Of a stretch of 18,507 bases of DNA, positions 6,543 through 14,712 are shown in pieces (positions within the stretch are counted from its first letter, which is position 1; the number at the start of each line of letters is the position of its first letter). The stretch covers positions 1-18,507 of the forward strand of contig JAGGYV010000316.1 of the NCBI GenBank assembly GCA_021162325.1, written 5' to 3'. Position numbers and translations under genes: made by a program. The DNA comes from Desulfobacteraceae bacterium. Lineage in GTDB: Bacteria > Desulfobacterota > Desulfobacteria > Desulfobacterales > Desulfosalsimonadaceae. Under the pieces are notes generated by a model that saw nothing but the letters and a program-made list of their open reading frames with translations, was not told the origin of the DNA and did not search any database.

Positions 6543-7970
6543 ATGAACGCACTTGAAAAACTTTTCATCCGAATTGTCCAGCGGGTCAATATTAATTTAC
6601 GGGAGCTTGAATTTGATGCGAAACCATATGTCTGGGACCTGATCCCGAAAAACCAGATGACCAAATTCTACGCATTTTACGGTATTTCCCCTGATCACCC
6701 GTTAAATCTGCAGTTCAAGCATTCCGGCCTGGCCGGGAGTTATTTTCTGGGCCAGTGCCGCGTTTCCAATTCCCTGCTTTACAAGTGCGATGTCCGGGGA
6801 GATGAACTTAAAAAAAAGGGGGATAGATTCCAGTTTAAAAATTTTAATATCCCGATTTCCAAAGATGAAGAAATTGTGATTGAAGACAGTGCATTTGTCA
6901 AAACACTGATTCATAATTTTTCCCATGACCCGGAAACCCTGGAAAAATTCTTTATAAAGGACACAATATCCACTCACTATGCCAATATCCATGGTTCGCC
7001 TTCTGACGGATGCTTTTTGGGGCCGTTTTCAACCGTTGACCTGACCACCATGCGGGACTGCATCATCGGGACATTCTCCTATGTACAGGCCGGCGAAATC
7101 AGCCATTTAAATATTGAGCCAGGCACCGTTTGGGTTCGCAGCCCCGGCGCATTTAATTTCCTGTATCGTTATCCCATAGAAAAGCTCAAGGATTATATCT
7201 ATTTTAAGGCGGGGATTAAACCGCAGGGAATTTTAATGGATTTTGTCGAAAACCGGAAGGAAGATTTCCAGCGGGTGTTTGATGTGGTGAATATCGAACC
7301 TTCTTTCGATGTCCCCGCAACCGCATCTCTGGACCGTTATGCGGTGGTCAGACCCTCCACTCGGATCGGCGAGAATGTGCTGGTTTCCCAGCGGGCGTAT
7401 ATTGAAAACTCATATCTCGGCAAAGGGGCAAATGCCCAGGAAAACTGCTACATCATCAACTCCCGGCTTGCAGGCAACAATGTCAACGCCCATGGCGCCA
7501 AAATTATCGAAGCCGATGTGGGAGAAAATGTTTTTGTAGGATTCAACAGCTTTCTGCACGGGCAGCCGGAAAACCGGCTGTCCATCGGCAAAGAGAGTAT
7601 TATTATGCCCCACACTATTATTGATATTGCCGAACCGCTGGCCATTCCGGCGGGACACATCGTATGGGGACTGGTGACCAACCAGGATGATCTTGAAGCA
7701 CACAGCATCTCCATTGCCGAACTGTCAAAAATCAAGACCCGGTTCACAAAGGGAAATATGTTTTTTGAAGGCAGCGGGGAAAACTTTGTTTCCGCGTTCC
7801 AGGACCGGATTCATCACATCCTGGAAGCCAACGGCGCTTATTTCAACAGCCACGACAACAGCGGCCAGGGGCATGCGCAGAAAAACCAGAACATGTCATT
7901 TAACACCATCCAACCGTATCCCAGAGGAGAGTATGAAGGATTATTTCCCACGATTATGATTCAACCTTGA
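6543..7970 (+). CDS. Left-handed beta-helix (hexapeptide-repeat) protein (475 aa)
   Basis: The middle of the protein has hexapeptide-like turns of the trimeric LpxA-like superfamily: DCIIGTFSYVQAGEISHLNIEPG, then ATASLDRYAVVRPSTRIGENVLVSQRAY, and IINSRLAGNNVNAHGAKIIEADVGENVFVGFNSFLHG. Such folds usually belong to acyl- or nucleotidyltransferases or to carbonic-anhydrase-like proteins. The first 150 residues and the last 90 do not show a second domain I recognise, and there is no signal peptide or membrane segment, so it is probably cytoplasmic. The ribosome binding site AAGGA is about 12 bases from the ATG, rather long. The TGA stop is also the first three bases of the MITE-like element at 7968-8133, so the natural C-terminus may have been altered. 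I assign the fold, not a substrate. Confidence 0.75.
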   Translation: MNALEKLFIRIVQRVNINLRELEFDAKPYVWDLIPKNQMTKFYAFYGISPDHPLNLQFKHSGLAGSYFLGQCRVSNSLLYKCDVRGDELKKKGDRFQFKNFNIPISKDEEIVIEDSAFVKTLIHNFSHDPETLEKFFIKDTISTHYANIHGSPSDGCFLGPFSTVDLTTMRDCIIGTFSYVQAGEISHLNIEPGTVWVRSPGAFNFLYRYPIEKLKDYIYFKAGIKPQGILMDFVENRKEDFQRVFDVVNIEPSFDVPATASLDRYAVVRPSTRIGENVLVSQRAYIENSYLGKGANAQENCYIINSRLAGNNVNAHGAKIIEADVGENVFVGFNSFLHGQPENRLSIGKESIIMPHTIIDIAEPLAIPAGHIVWGLVTNQDDLEAHSISIAELSKIKTRFTKGNMFFEGSGENFVSAFQDRIHHILEANGAYFNSHDNSGQGHAQKNQNMSFNTIQPYPRGEYEGLFPTIMIQP

Positions 7971-8133
7971 CGGCTTCGTAAAAAGTCCAAATTCTGTGTT
8001 TCGCTGCATCCCTCGCTGCTTCATGGTACGATAAGTACAAATCATTACTCAGGATTTATGCGCCTTGCCAATTCTTAAGATTGGTGAACTTTTATACTTT
8101 GCCGTCGGAGTCTGACTTTTTACGAGACTATCA
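7968..8133 (+). repeat. MITE-like element with 20-bp terminal inverted repeats
   Basis: The left end TGACGGCTTCGTAAAAAGTC and the inverted right end TGATAGTCTCGTAAAAAGTC match at 16 of 20 positions. The 166-bp element has no reading frame of note. Its first 89 bp repeat, inverted, at 1-89. It lies directly against the beta-helix gene and supplies that gene's TGA stop codon. It resembles short non-autonomous elements scattered in Desulfobacterota genomes; no transposase is encoded in the window. Confidence 0.75.
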
Positions 8134-8182
8134 GCCGTAATACCCCCAAAAATTTACTTTTGTAATGTAATCTATTAAATAC

Positions 8183-8220
8183 GGCCCTTTTCGTTTATTC
8201 GGCAGCAGGGCCATTTTTTT
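8183..8220 (+). terminator. Rho-independent terminator
   Basis: GGCCCT at 8183-8188 pairs with AGGGCC at 8207-8212, with an 18-base loop, followed by ATTTTTTT. It would terminate transcription from the beta-helix gene and isolate the operon starting at 8474. Confidence 0.55.
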
Positions 8221-8353
8221 ATGCCCAAATAAGAACAGCCAGCCTTATTAAAACGAAAAAATAATTTATAAGAATTTGTTTTTATAGACTATCATAAGAT
8301 GAATAATTCAAAATACAATTCATGTCAATTCCGTTTCCTGATTCCGGTTCTGC

Positions 8354-8382
8354 TTGATTAATACATTTTTTCATAGTAAATA
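8354..8382 (+). promoter_or_regulatory. Candidate sigma-70 promoter for the CBS/permease operon
   Basis: TTGATT at 8354-8359 and TAAATA at 8377-8382 are separated by 17 bp, in a very AT-rich 250-bp leader. Transcription would begin about 85 bases before the first ATG. This is pattern matching only. Confidence 0.35.
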
Positions 8383-8473
8383 TATTTTTTTCTAAAAATG
8401 ACTATTTTTAAGATAACATCTTTAAATAATAATAAAAAGTTTTTAACTTATTAAATAATTTGAGGAGGTATCA

Positions 8474-9034
8474 ATGAAGACCGAAAAGGTAAAGGACTTA
8501 ATGGTTCCAGTGACAAAATATGCCACTGTTTCCGATGAGGCCACGCTGTACGAGGCGGTTAAAGCATTAGAGGCGGCCCAAAAAAAATTCCAGAAGGATC
8601 GCTACCGGCATCGCGGTGTACTGATTTATGACAAAAATAAAAAAATAATCGGGAAACTGGGCCAGTTGGATATTTTAACAGCCCTTGAACCGAAATATTT
8701 TGAAATGCAGGATCGTGAAGGGATGAGAAACCTGGGGTTCAGCAAACAGTTCATGAAATCAATGTTGAAGAACTATCGTTTGCTGGATGGCGCGATGTCA
8801 AATATCTGTAAAAAAGCCGGCGAAACAAAAGTCAGTGCCATCGTTGTGATGCCTACGCCAGGAGAATTCGTTGATGAGAACGATTCCATCAATGAAGCGA
8901 TTCACCAGCTGGTTCTGGGACATCATCAGTCTTTACTGGTGACCAATAAAAAAGGCGACATTGTCGGCATCCTGAGGATGACGGATGTCTTTTCAGCAGC
9001 CTGTCAAAGCATGCATGAATGCAGCATTGATTAA
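8474..9034 (+). CDS. Two-CBS-domain protein, paralogue 2 (186 aa)
   Basis: A tandem CBS protein built like the one at 5738-6301: KDLMVPVTKYATV...IIGKLGQLDILTALEP, then SAIVVMPTPGEFVDEN...DIVGILRMTDVFSAA. It has a strong ribosome binding site (AGGAGGT, 8463-8469) five bases before the ATG. It is the first gene of a probable operon, 75 bp before an SLC13-type permease that itself has a strong ribosome binding site. CBS pairs often gate or regulate transporters by sensing adenine nucleotides, and that is the simplest inferred job here. The CBS protein is separate from the permease, so it would act as a soluble subunit or regulator. The ligand is not visible from sequence. Confidence 0.9.
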   Translation: MKTEKVKDLMVPVTKYATVSDEATLYEAVKALEAAQKKFQKDRYRHRGVLIYDKNKKIIGKLGQLDILTALEPKYFEMQDREGMRNLGFSKQFMKSMLKNYRLLDGAMSNICKKAGETKVSAIVVMPTPGEFVDENDSINEAIHQLVLGHHQSLLVTNKKGDIVGILRMTDVFSAACQSMHECSID

Positions 9035-9109
9035 ATAACTGCTGTCGGATGGTAATTCTTTCTTTCTGAACTAACACTGCACGGAAACCCCGTAAGGAGG
9101 GATCTGTTT

Positions 9110-10594
9110 ATGGAAAGCATACAACTGCCTGAAGAAAATAAGAAAAACTGGATTAAAATCATCGCCCTGATCGGGGGCGTCTTTTTATTTGCAATTGTCT
9201 ATTATTCCCCACAATGGTTTGACGCGGTCGATCCCATGGGCAAACACTTTGCCTTGTCCCATGAAGGAAAAGGCGCGCTGGCTGTATTTTTACTGGCCAG
9301 CACCTGGTGGGTGTTTGAAGTGGTTCCCATCGGTGTGACCAGCCTGATGATCGGCGTTCTCCAGGTCCTGTTTCTGATCCGGCCGGCCAATGTGGCTTTT
9401 AAAGATTTCATGGACCCATCGGTATTATTTATTTTCGGTTCCATCGTTATCGGTCTGGTATTTACCAAAACCGGCCTGACCCGGCGGCTGGCCTATAAAA
9501 TGCTGATGATTGTCGGTGAGCGCACCAGCATGATCTACCTGGGTTGTTTTGTGGTGACCGCCGCGCTCTCCCATATTATGGCCCACACAGCCGTGGCTGC
9601 CACCATTTATCCGCTTTTGATGGCAATCTATGCATTATACGGAGAAGGCAACAAACAAACCAAATTCGGAAAAGGCCTTTTCATGGGCATGGCTTATGTG
9701 GCCGGTGCCGGCAGTATTGTCACCCTGCTGGGTGCGGCCCGGGGGGCGGTTGCCATCGGATTTTTCAAGGATGTCATGGGTCAGGACATTGGATTTTTTG
9801 AACTCACCTATTATATGTTTCCCATCGGCTGGATGATGACATTTTTACTGTGGGGATTTTTTATGATCGTATGCAAGCCCGAAAAAAAGACCATTCCGGG
9901 TCTAAGGGAAAAAGCCACACAGCTTAACGCAGCACTGGGAAAAATTACCCGGCAGGAAATTATTGCCGCGAGTATCGTCGGTGCCTGTGTTATATCTCTG
10001 GGTGTCATTGCCGTGTTAAAGTCGGTTATTCCCGGTTTTCATCCACCTCACAAGACAGCCGTTATCCTGTTATCTACCGTCCTGTTTTTTATTACCGGTA
10101 TTTTAACCATTGAAGATTTGGAAGAAATCCCCTGGAACATTATCCTGCTGTTTGCCGGTGCCATGAGTATTGGTTTCTGCCTGTGGCAAACTGGCGCGGC
10201 CGAATGGCTCGCCATCAACTGGCTGGTTATGTTCAAGGAAGCCCACTGGTTTGTATTTGTTATGAGTATTGCCTTTTTTGTTATGATCATGACAAACTTT
10301 ATCATGAATGTGGCGGCAATTGCCATTTCACTGCCCGTGGCACTGGTTATCGCACCTTATTTGGGTGTGACTGGAGAAGTCATCCTTTTTGCTTCACTGG
10401 TAACCGCCGGCATGCCGTTTCTACTGCTGGTTGGCGCGGCTCCCAATGCCATTGCCTATGATTCGAAGCAGTTTACCACTGCAGAATTCTTTCTTTACGG
10501 TATTCCGGCCAGTATCATTTTGATGGCTGTTACCGCTTTTGCTGTTTATGTCCTGTGGCCTATCATGGGCATGCCGATTCTCACGGGTAATTAA
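9110..10594 (+). CDS. SLC13/DASS-type anion permease (494 aa)
   Basis: A membrane protein with about ten or more hydrophobic segments, in the DASS/SLC13 family of cation-coupled dicarboxylate or sulfate transporters. Family features are WWVFEVVPIGVTSLMIGVL near residue 65-80, the repeated hairpin regions, and PWNIILLFAGAMSIG around residue 345. The two sodium/substrate motifs, SNT in VcINDY-like proteins, are altered: the first reads AHT (158-160, in SHIMAHTAVAATIYPLL) and the second MNV (399-401, in TNFIMNVAAIAISLPV). The surrounding positions are conserved, so the site is probably kept but changed in ion or substrate preference. The start ATG follows AAGGAGG (9094-9100) by nine bases. It lies between a CBS protein and a PP2C phosphatase/kinase pair. 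The substrate cannot be read from sequence. Confidence 0.85.
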   Translation: MESIQLPEENKKNWIKIIALIGGVFLFAIVYYSPQWFDAVDPMGKHFALSHEGKGALAVFLLASTWWVFEVVPIGVTSLMIGVLQVLFLIRPANVAFKDFMDPSVLFIFGSIVIGLVFTKTGLTRRLAYKMLMIVGERTSMIYLGCFVVTAALSHIMAHTAVAATIYPLLMAIYALYGEGNKQTKFGKGLFMGMAYVAGAGSIVTLLGAARGAVAIGFFKDVMGQDIGFFELTYYMFPIGWMMTFLLWGFFMIVCKPEKKTIPGLREKATQLNAALGKITRQEIIAASIVGACVISLGVIAVLKSVIPGFHPPHKTAVILLSTVLFFITGILTIEDLEEIPWNIILLFAGAMSIGFCLWQTGAAEWLAINWLVMFKEAHWFVFVMSIAFFVMIMTNFIMNVAAIAISLPVALVIAPYLGVTGEVILFASLVTAGMPFLLLVGAAPNAIAYDSKQFTTAEFFLYGIPASIILMAVTAFAVYVLWPIMGMPILTGN

Positions 10595-10619
10595 TCATCC
10601 AGACAGGTAATTTCTACGT

Positions 10620-11369
10620 ATGAAATACTCTGTATATTCAGCCATGCGACTGGGCCCGAGAGCCCAGCAGGAAGACTGTATCATTAACGGGATTGATCTC
10701 TTTCAGTCGAATCGATTGAGTGAAAAAAAAATAATTGATACGGACTTTCTGCTGCTTGGCATTTGTGACGGTTTGGGCGGCCATGATCAAGGGGAAATTG
10801 CCAGCCGCTTTGTATGCGAACAACTCAAACATAAATTTAACCGCACAATGTTCAGCGCTCAAAAAGTCAAAGCACGCTTAACTGAAATCCAGGAAGCCGC
10901 CCAAAAAAATCTGCCCAAAAACAGCGGCACCACAATCGCCGGCCTGATGATCATGGACGGTCAAACAATTGGTTTTAATGCAGGCGACAGTCGTATTTAT
11001 AAAATTTCCTCATCGAAAATGGAATACATCTCCCATGACCATTCACTGGTGCAGGGTCTGGTTGACAAATCATTTATTCAGCAGGATACGGCACTGAATC
11101 ATCCGTTAAAAAATATCATTGATTTTGGTATTGGGCCCTTGTTTAATGATGCGTGGAAAATTTTTAATGTTCATATTTTTGAAAAGACCATTTCAAAAAA
11201 TAACGGGTACCTGCTCTGTTCCGATGGCGTTACTGACCTGATGAATGAAACGGAAATACATGAACTTCTGATGCCGTCTCCCATTGAGAATGGGGATATT
11301 TTATTACAGGCTTTACAAAAAAAAGGCTTAAAGGATAATACCAGTTTCATCATCTTGCAAATTCACTGA
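10620..11369 (+). CDS. PP2C-family protein phosphatase (249 aa)
   Basis: A cytoplasmic PPM/PP2C Ser/Thr phosphatase without extra domains. Metal-binding and fold motifs appear in the usual order: RAQQEDC (E18, D19; the family asparagine is replaced by glutamine), ICDGLGGHDQGE around residues 48-59, SGTTIAGL, FNAGDSRIY, SHDHSLVQGLVD, LLCSDGVTDLM, and KDNTSFI near the C-terminus. These supply the aspartates that hold the two metal ions, so activity is expected. It starts 25 bp after the permease gene with only a weak ribosome binding site, suggesting coupled translation. The kinase gene follows 45 bp later, so its most likely substrates are that kinase and whatever it phosphorylates, perhaps the permease or the CBS protein. 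Confidence 0.9.
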   Translation: MKYSVYSAMRLGPRAQQEDCIINGIDLFQSNRLSEKKIIDTDFLLLGICDGLGGHDQGEIASRFVCEQLKHKFNRTMFSAQKVKARLTEIQEAAQKNLPKNSGTTIAGLMIMDGQTIGFNAGDSRIYKISSSKMEYISHDHSLVQGLVDKSFIQQDTALNHPLKNIIDFGIGPLFNDAWKIFNVHIFEKTISKNNGYLLCSDGVTDLMNETEIHELLMPSPIENGDILLQALQKKGLKDNTSFIILQIH

Positions 11370-11414
11370 CACAAACAAATCGGGGACGATGATTCGATAT
11401 ACAGGGAATAATTA

Positions 11415-13229
11415 ATGGAAGAGATAATAAAAAAATGCCTTCCGACATATGACGTGTTGAGCAAAATCGGAGAAGGTGTTTATGGATCTGTTTTTCATGT
11501 AAAAGACAACTTAAAGGAAAGAGCGGTTAAAGTTGTTCCGATCATGGTTGAGAGATCCATATCTTTTCGCACCCAGCAGGAACTGGATTCCAAAATCTCC
11601 CATGACTTCTACGCAGTTCAGGAATATTACGGCAAAATCAAAGGAGACGGTGTGATTGAAATCCATGATTTTCACCTCATGGACAAAAGGGTCTCCAAAC
11701 AAGAAGCCAAAGCATATCTCATTATCTTAATGGAGTTTTGCCCGGAGAATCTGTCAGACCATGTCATCGATCATTACCCGCTTTCTCCCCGACAGGCAAA
11801 AAACCTGATGTGGGAACTATCGGGAATATTAAACCGGCTGTCTAACCGAACAAAAGACGCTTTTATTGTTAAAGACTTAAAGCCTTCCAACCTTTTAATA
11901 AATAAAGACGAAAAATTATTAATTGGCGATCTTGGGGGACTGCAGCGCTTACACAGCATTTCAACTGCGGCTAAAGCACAATTCACACCCAATTGGTCGG
12001 CTCCCGAACTGATCATCAACAGTGAAACTGCCAATATCCCGAGCCTGCTGTTTTCTTATGGTCTTGTCTGTTATTTCATATGGTACGGCACACTCCCCTA
12101 TGACAAAAAAGATTTCACGGAAAGGACCCGGCTGATCAGGGACAATGGGCTTATCTTTTCCCGTAGTGACATGCCGTATTATATACAGGGGATGATAGAA
12201 AAATGTCTAAAATTCGATCCGAACCAGCGTCCTGAAAATTTTGATGAAATCATTCGAATCTTAAACGGTGATAAACGCCCGATTATTGATGATCCTTTAT
12301 TGTCAGCCGGATCAAAAAGTCCCGGATCAAAATCCACCAGAATCAGGATCACCGGATCAAATTCAAAACAACCAACATCCGCCAAATCTTTTAAACGGGA
12401 AAACATCGTTGACAATGCGGTGGAACGACAGCAACGTGACAGCAAATCACCGTTTGAAAGGCATCAAATCGGAGACGCCTGGCTGGAACCGGTGACCGGA
12501 ATGGAATTCAGATGGGTGCCTTCCGGAACCTTCCGCATGGGGCCGGGTAACTGGGATACAGACGGCAAAAACGACGAGTCCCCGGAACATACCGTTTATA
12601 TTGACGGGTTCTGGATGGGAAAATACCTGGTCACCCAGGCAAACTGGAAAAAAGTGATGACCAATACATTCTGGAAAAAAATCCGGCTCTACACCTGTAA
12701 CCCTTCCTGGTTTAAAATGGGACCGGCGTATCCGGTGGAGCAAATTTCATGGGATGAGACCCGGGAATTCATCCAAAAACTGATTTCATTCAACAAAAAC
12801 AAATACAATTTCCGGCTGCCCTCGGAAGCAGAATGGGAGTATGCGGCCAGAAGCTGCGGCCAGCACCAAAAATATGCCGGTGGTCAGGATCTGGACGCGC
12901 TGGCCTGGTATTCCGCCAACAGCGGAATGGCCACGCAACCAGTGGGAACAAAACTGCCAAACACGCTCGGACTCTATGACATGAGCGGAAATGTTTATGA
13001 ATGGTGCCTGGACGCATACAATGCGTCCGCCTACAAACAACATAAAAAAAACAACCCGTTAATTACCGGAGAAGGGGCCAAACGAGTGATTCGCGGCGGT
13101 AGCTGGAGCAATTCTTCCCATGAAATGCGCAGCACATATCGCGCCAGCGTGAACCAGGATTTTAAAGAAAATTATCTGGGCTTCCGCCTGGTGATGACAT
13201 CCGTCAACCGAAAGAAATTTAACGAGTAG
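11415..13229 (+). CDS. Ser/Thr protein kinase fused to FGE-like (SUMF1) domain (604 aa)
   Basis: Residues 1 to about 285 are a Hanks-type kinase: glycine loop IGEGVYGSVF (18-27), AVKV with K39, catalytic loop VKDLKPSNLL with D154 (the usual HRD histidine is valine), DLG in place of DFG (D172), and an APE-type SAPEL. The core catalytic residues remain, so activity is plausible. A polar linker (about 290-350) leads to an FGE-sulfatase/SUMF1 domain from about 353 (MEFRWVPSGTFRMG, RLPSEAEWEYAAR, GLYDMSGNVYEWC, RVIRGGSW, YLGFRLV). The two copper-binding catalytic cysteines of true formylglycine-generating enzymes are replaced by N566 and M571, so it is more likely a binding or sensory domain. There is no membrane segment. 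It is the last gene of the cassette with permease and phosphatase; AGGGA lies about seven bases before the start. Confidence 0.9.
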   Translation: MEEIIKKCLPTYDVLSKIGEGVYGSVFHVKDNLKERAVKVVPIMVERSISFRTQQELDSKISHDFYAVQEYYGKIKGDGVIEIHDFHLMDKRVSKQEAKAYLIILMEFCPENLSDHVIDHYPLSPRQAKNLMWELSGILNRLSNRTKDAFIVKDLKPSNLLINKDEKLLIGDLGGLQRLHSISTAAKAQFTPNWSAPELIINSETANIPSLLFSYGLVCYFIWYGTLPYDKKDFTERTRLIRDNGLIFSRSDMPYYIQGMIEKCLKFDPNQRPENFDEIIRILNGDKRPIIDDPLLSAGSKSPGSKSTRIRITGSNSKQPTSAKSFKRENIVDNAVERQQRDSKSPFERHQIGDAWLEPVTGMEFRWVPSGTFRMGPGNWDTDGKNDESPEHTVYIDGFWMGKYLVTQANWKKVMTNTFWKKIRLYTCNPSWFKMGPAYPVEQISWDETREFIQKLISFNKNKYNFRLPSEAEWEYAARSCGQHQKYAGGQDLDALAWYSANSGMATQPVGTKLPNTLGLYDMSGNVYEWCLDAYNASAYKQHKKNNPLITGEGAKRVIRGGSWSNSSHEMRSTYRASVNQDFKENYLGFRLVMTSVNRKKFNE

Positions 13230-13420
13230 TAGAAACAAATGCGCCACTTATTATTGATTCTAATGCTATGTTGACCTTTTCTATTCCCCTTTAATTGTTC
13301 AAGCCTGCTTCCGGGTGGAATCTGTAAACTCTTTAATGATACAGCAGCATTTAGCATTTCAAGTTTTATTCGTGCTATTTTGGAAATGCTTCTAAATTTT
13401 TTTACATCTAAATCTAAAGG
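13230..13420 (-). pseudogene. higB-type toxin fragment
   Basis: Read on the minus strand, the frame from 13420 down to 13232 gives a RelE/HigB-like core: KIARIKLEMLNAAVSLKSLQ, then IPPGSRLEQLKGNRKGQHSI and RINNKWRICF. These are the hallmark segments of the HigB/GraT-like toxin family. The match stops right after WRICF, where the sequence runs into the 3' end of the kinase gene (stop 13227-13229), so the toxin's C-terminal strand is missing. Upstream, the normal N-terminus is replaced near a GGGGACGTCC sequence at about 13418-13430. No antitoxin follows. An ATG at 13357 could start a 61-residue chimeric frame, but I read this as a decayed remnant. Confidence 0.65.
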
Positions 13421-13436
13421 ACGTCCCCATCCCCCT

Positions 13437-14348
13437 TTAATCCAAATCCAAAAGTTCTTTCACATTTTTAAAAAAAATCTTTTCTTCTAATGCCTTATCA
13501 CCTTTACAAGCTACTTGAACTGTTTTTATATGAGGTTTCTGACTGCCCCAGGGCCAATCCGATGCGTACATCACTTTATCTGCACCAAAGGTTTTTATGA
13601 GTTTACGAATATTTCCTGGAGATTGAAAGCTTGTATCCACCCAGACATTTTGACAATTTGCCAAAGATTTTCGAATCTCACTTATCCAGAATAATCCGGC
13701 ATGACCAATAATAAAGGGAATTTTTGGGAAGGTTTTAACCATATACACAATCTCAGAGATGGATCCATACTCTGGTCGATTTAAATTTGACTCTGATCCA
13801 AGATAATAGGATGAGGGTCCTGTATGAACCAAAATCGGTTTCTGTAATTCCTGGAATGCCTGCAATGCTTCCATTGTTGGGCGCTCCCGAAGTGATTGGC
13901 ATTGAATAATAGGATGAAGTTTCAACCCACAGGCACCCTTTTCCACATCATCCTTTAATTTAGCCGCCACATCATGATCTCGTGTAAAATCAATGCTGGT
14001 AAATGGAAGAATACTTGGTTCTTTCTCTTTTGCTTCCATTAAATCTTCAAAAGTAAGATATGGCGCAACAGGCATAATGACATTAGAGCTCACCTTATTT
14101 TCACTCATGGATTTTTGCATATTTTCAAGTGTAGCCGTCATCCCGCGTGCTCTCTGACTAAGAATGGTAGTCTTAAGAGTTAAACGATAAATAAGTTTCC
14201 CTAATCCAAATGACCGCATTAACAATAACTCATTTAAATCCTGTGTATCTTTGACTTTTTCTTTAATCACGTTCTTTTGATAGATTAATTCTTTACCTCT
14301 TGGGTAAAGGACATTCCCAAGATGGGTATGCGCATCTATAATTTCCAT
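13437..14348 (-). CDS. Amidohydrolase-family metal-dependent hydrolase (303 aa)
   Basis: A TIM-barrel amidohydrolase of the Amidohydro_2 type (PF04909, which includes decarboxylases and lactone hydrolases). Metal and active-site motifs are in order: DAHTHLG at the N-terminus (H7, H9), GLKLHP mid-protein, LVHTG, IIGHAG, and ASDWPWG near residue 270, followed by the typical FFKNVKELLDLD tail. There is no signal peptide, so it is probably cytoplasmic. The ATG at 14348 follows AAGGAGA at ideal spacing. It is a single gene: a toxin fragment lies downstream and a 360-bp spacer upstream. Its base composition looks a little more AT-rich than its neighbours, which may mean later arrival. The substrate is unknown. 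Confidence 0.85.
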   Translation of the reverse strand: MEIIDAHTHLGNVLYPRGKELIYQKNVIKEKVKDTQDLNELLLMRSFGLGKLIYRLTLKTTILSQRARGMTATLENMQKSMSENKVSSNVIMPVAPYLTFEDLMEAKEKEPSILPFTSIDFTRDHDVAAKLKDDVEKGACGLKLHPIIQCQSLRERPTMEALQAFQELQKPILVHTGPSSYYLGSESNLNRPEYGSISEIVYMVKTFPKIPFIIGHAGLFWISEIRKSLANCQNVWVDTSFQSPGNIRKLIKTFGADKVMYASDWPWGSQKPHIKTVQVACKGDKALEEKIFFKNVKELLDLD

Positions 14349-14712
14349 TTACTCTCCTTAATCATTGTTTTGTTTCCATTTATTAAAGTTTTGAATTCAT
14401 TTGCTTTGTAAAAAAAATCGGACCCTCAATTGTTAAACTCACATTACCAGACAGCACAAAAGTCATTAATATTCTAAACATTTAAGATTGTACTCACAAT
14501 AAAAAAAATCATCATCATCCGACACAAACTTTCCGTTCCACCAGTTCTCTAAAATTTTAGGCTTATCGCTATTAAAACTCGTTTTGCGTAATATGGCAGG
14601 CAAGTAGAGTCCCATCAAAGTCCCGGGTCAAGCTTACTTAGCCTCGGGAATTCCAGGGGAATTCCGGGGATGCCATACCTAATTGATACTATTATATCAA
14701 CCTTGATTGACT
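14349..14712. other. 360-bp spacer with REP/RAYT-type repeat remnant
   Basis: No gene was found. The left part is AT-rich and holds the promoter region of the amidohydrolase, with no clear -35/-10. At 14646-14684 there is a tandem GGAATTCCAGGGGAATTCC followed by GGGGATGCCATACCTAATT. The latter resembles end sequences associated with REP-associated (Y1/IS200-like) transposases in related genomes, recalled from general knowledge. No transposase gene is next to it here. Confidence 0.4.
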
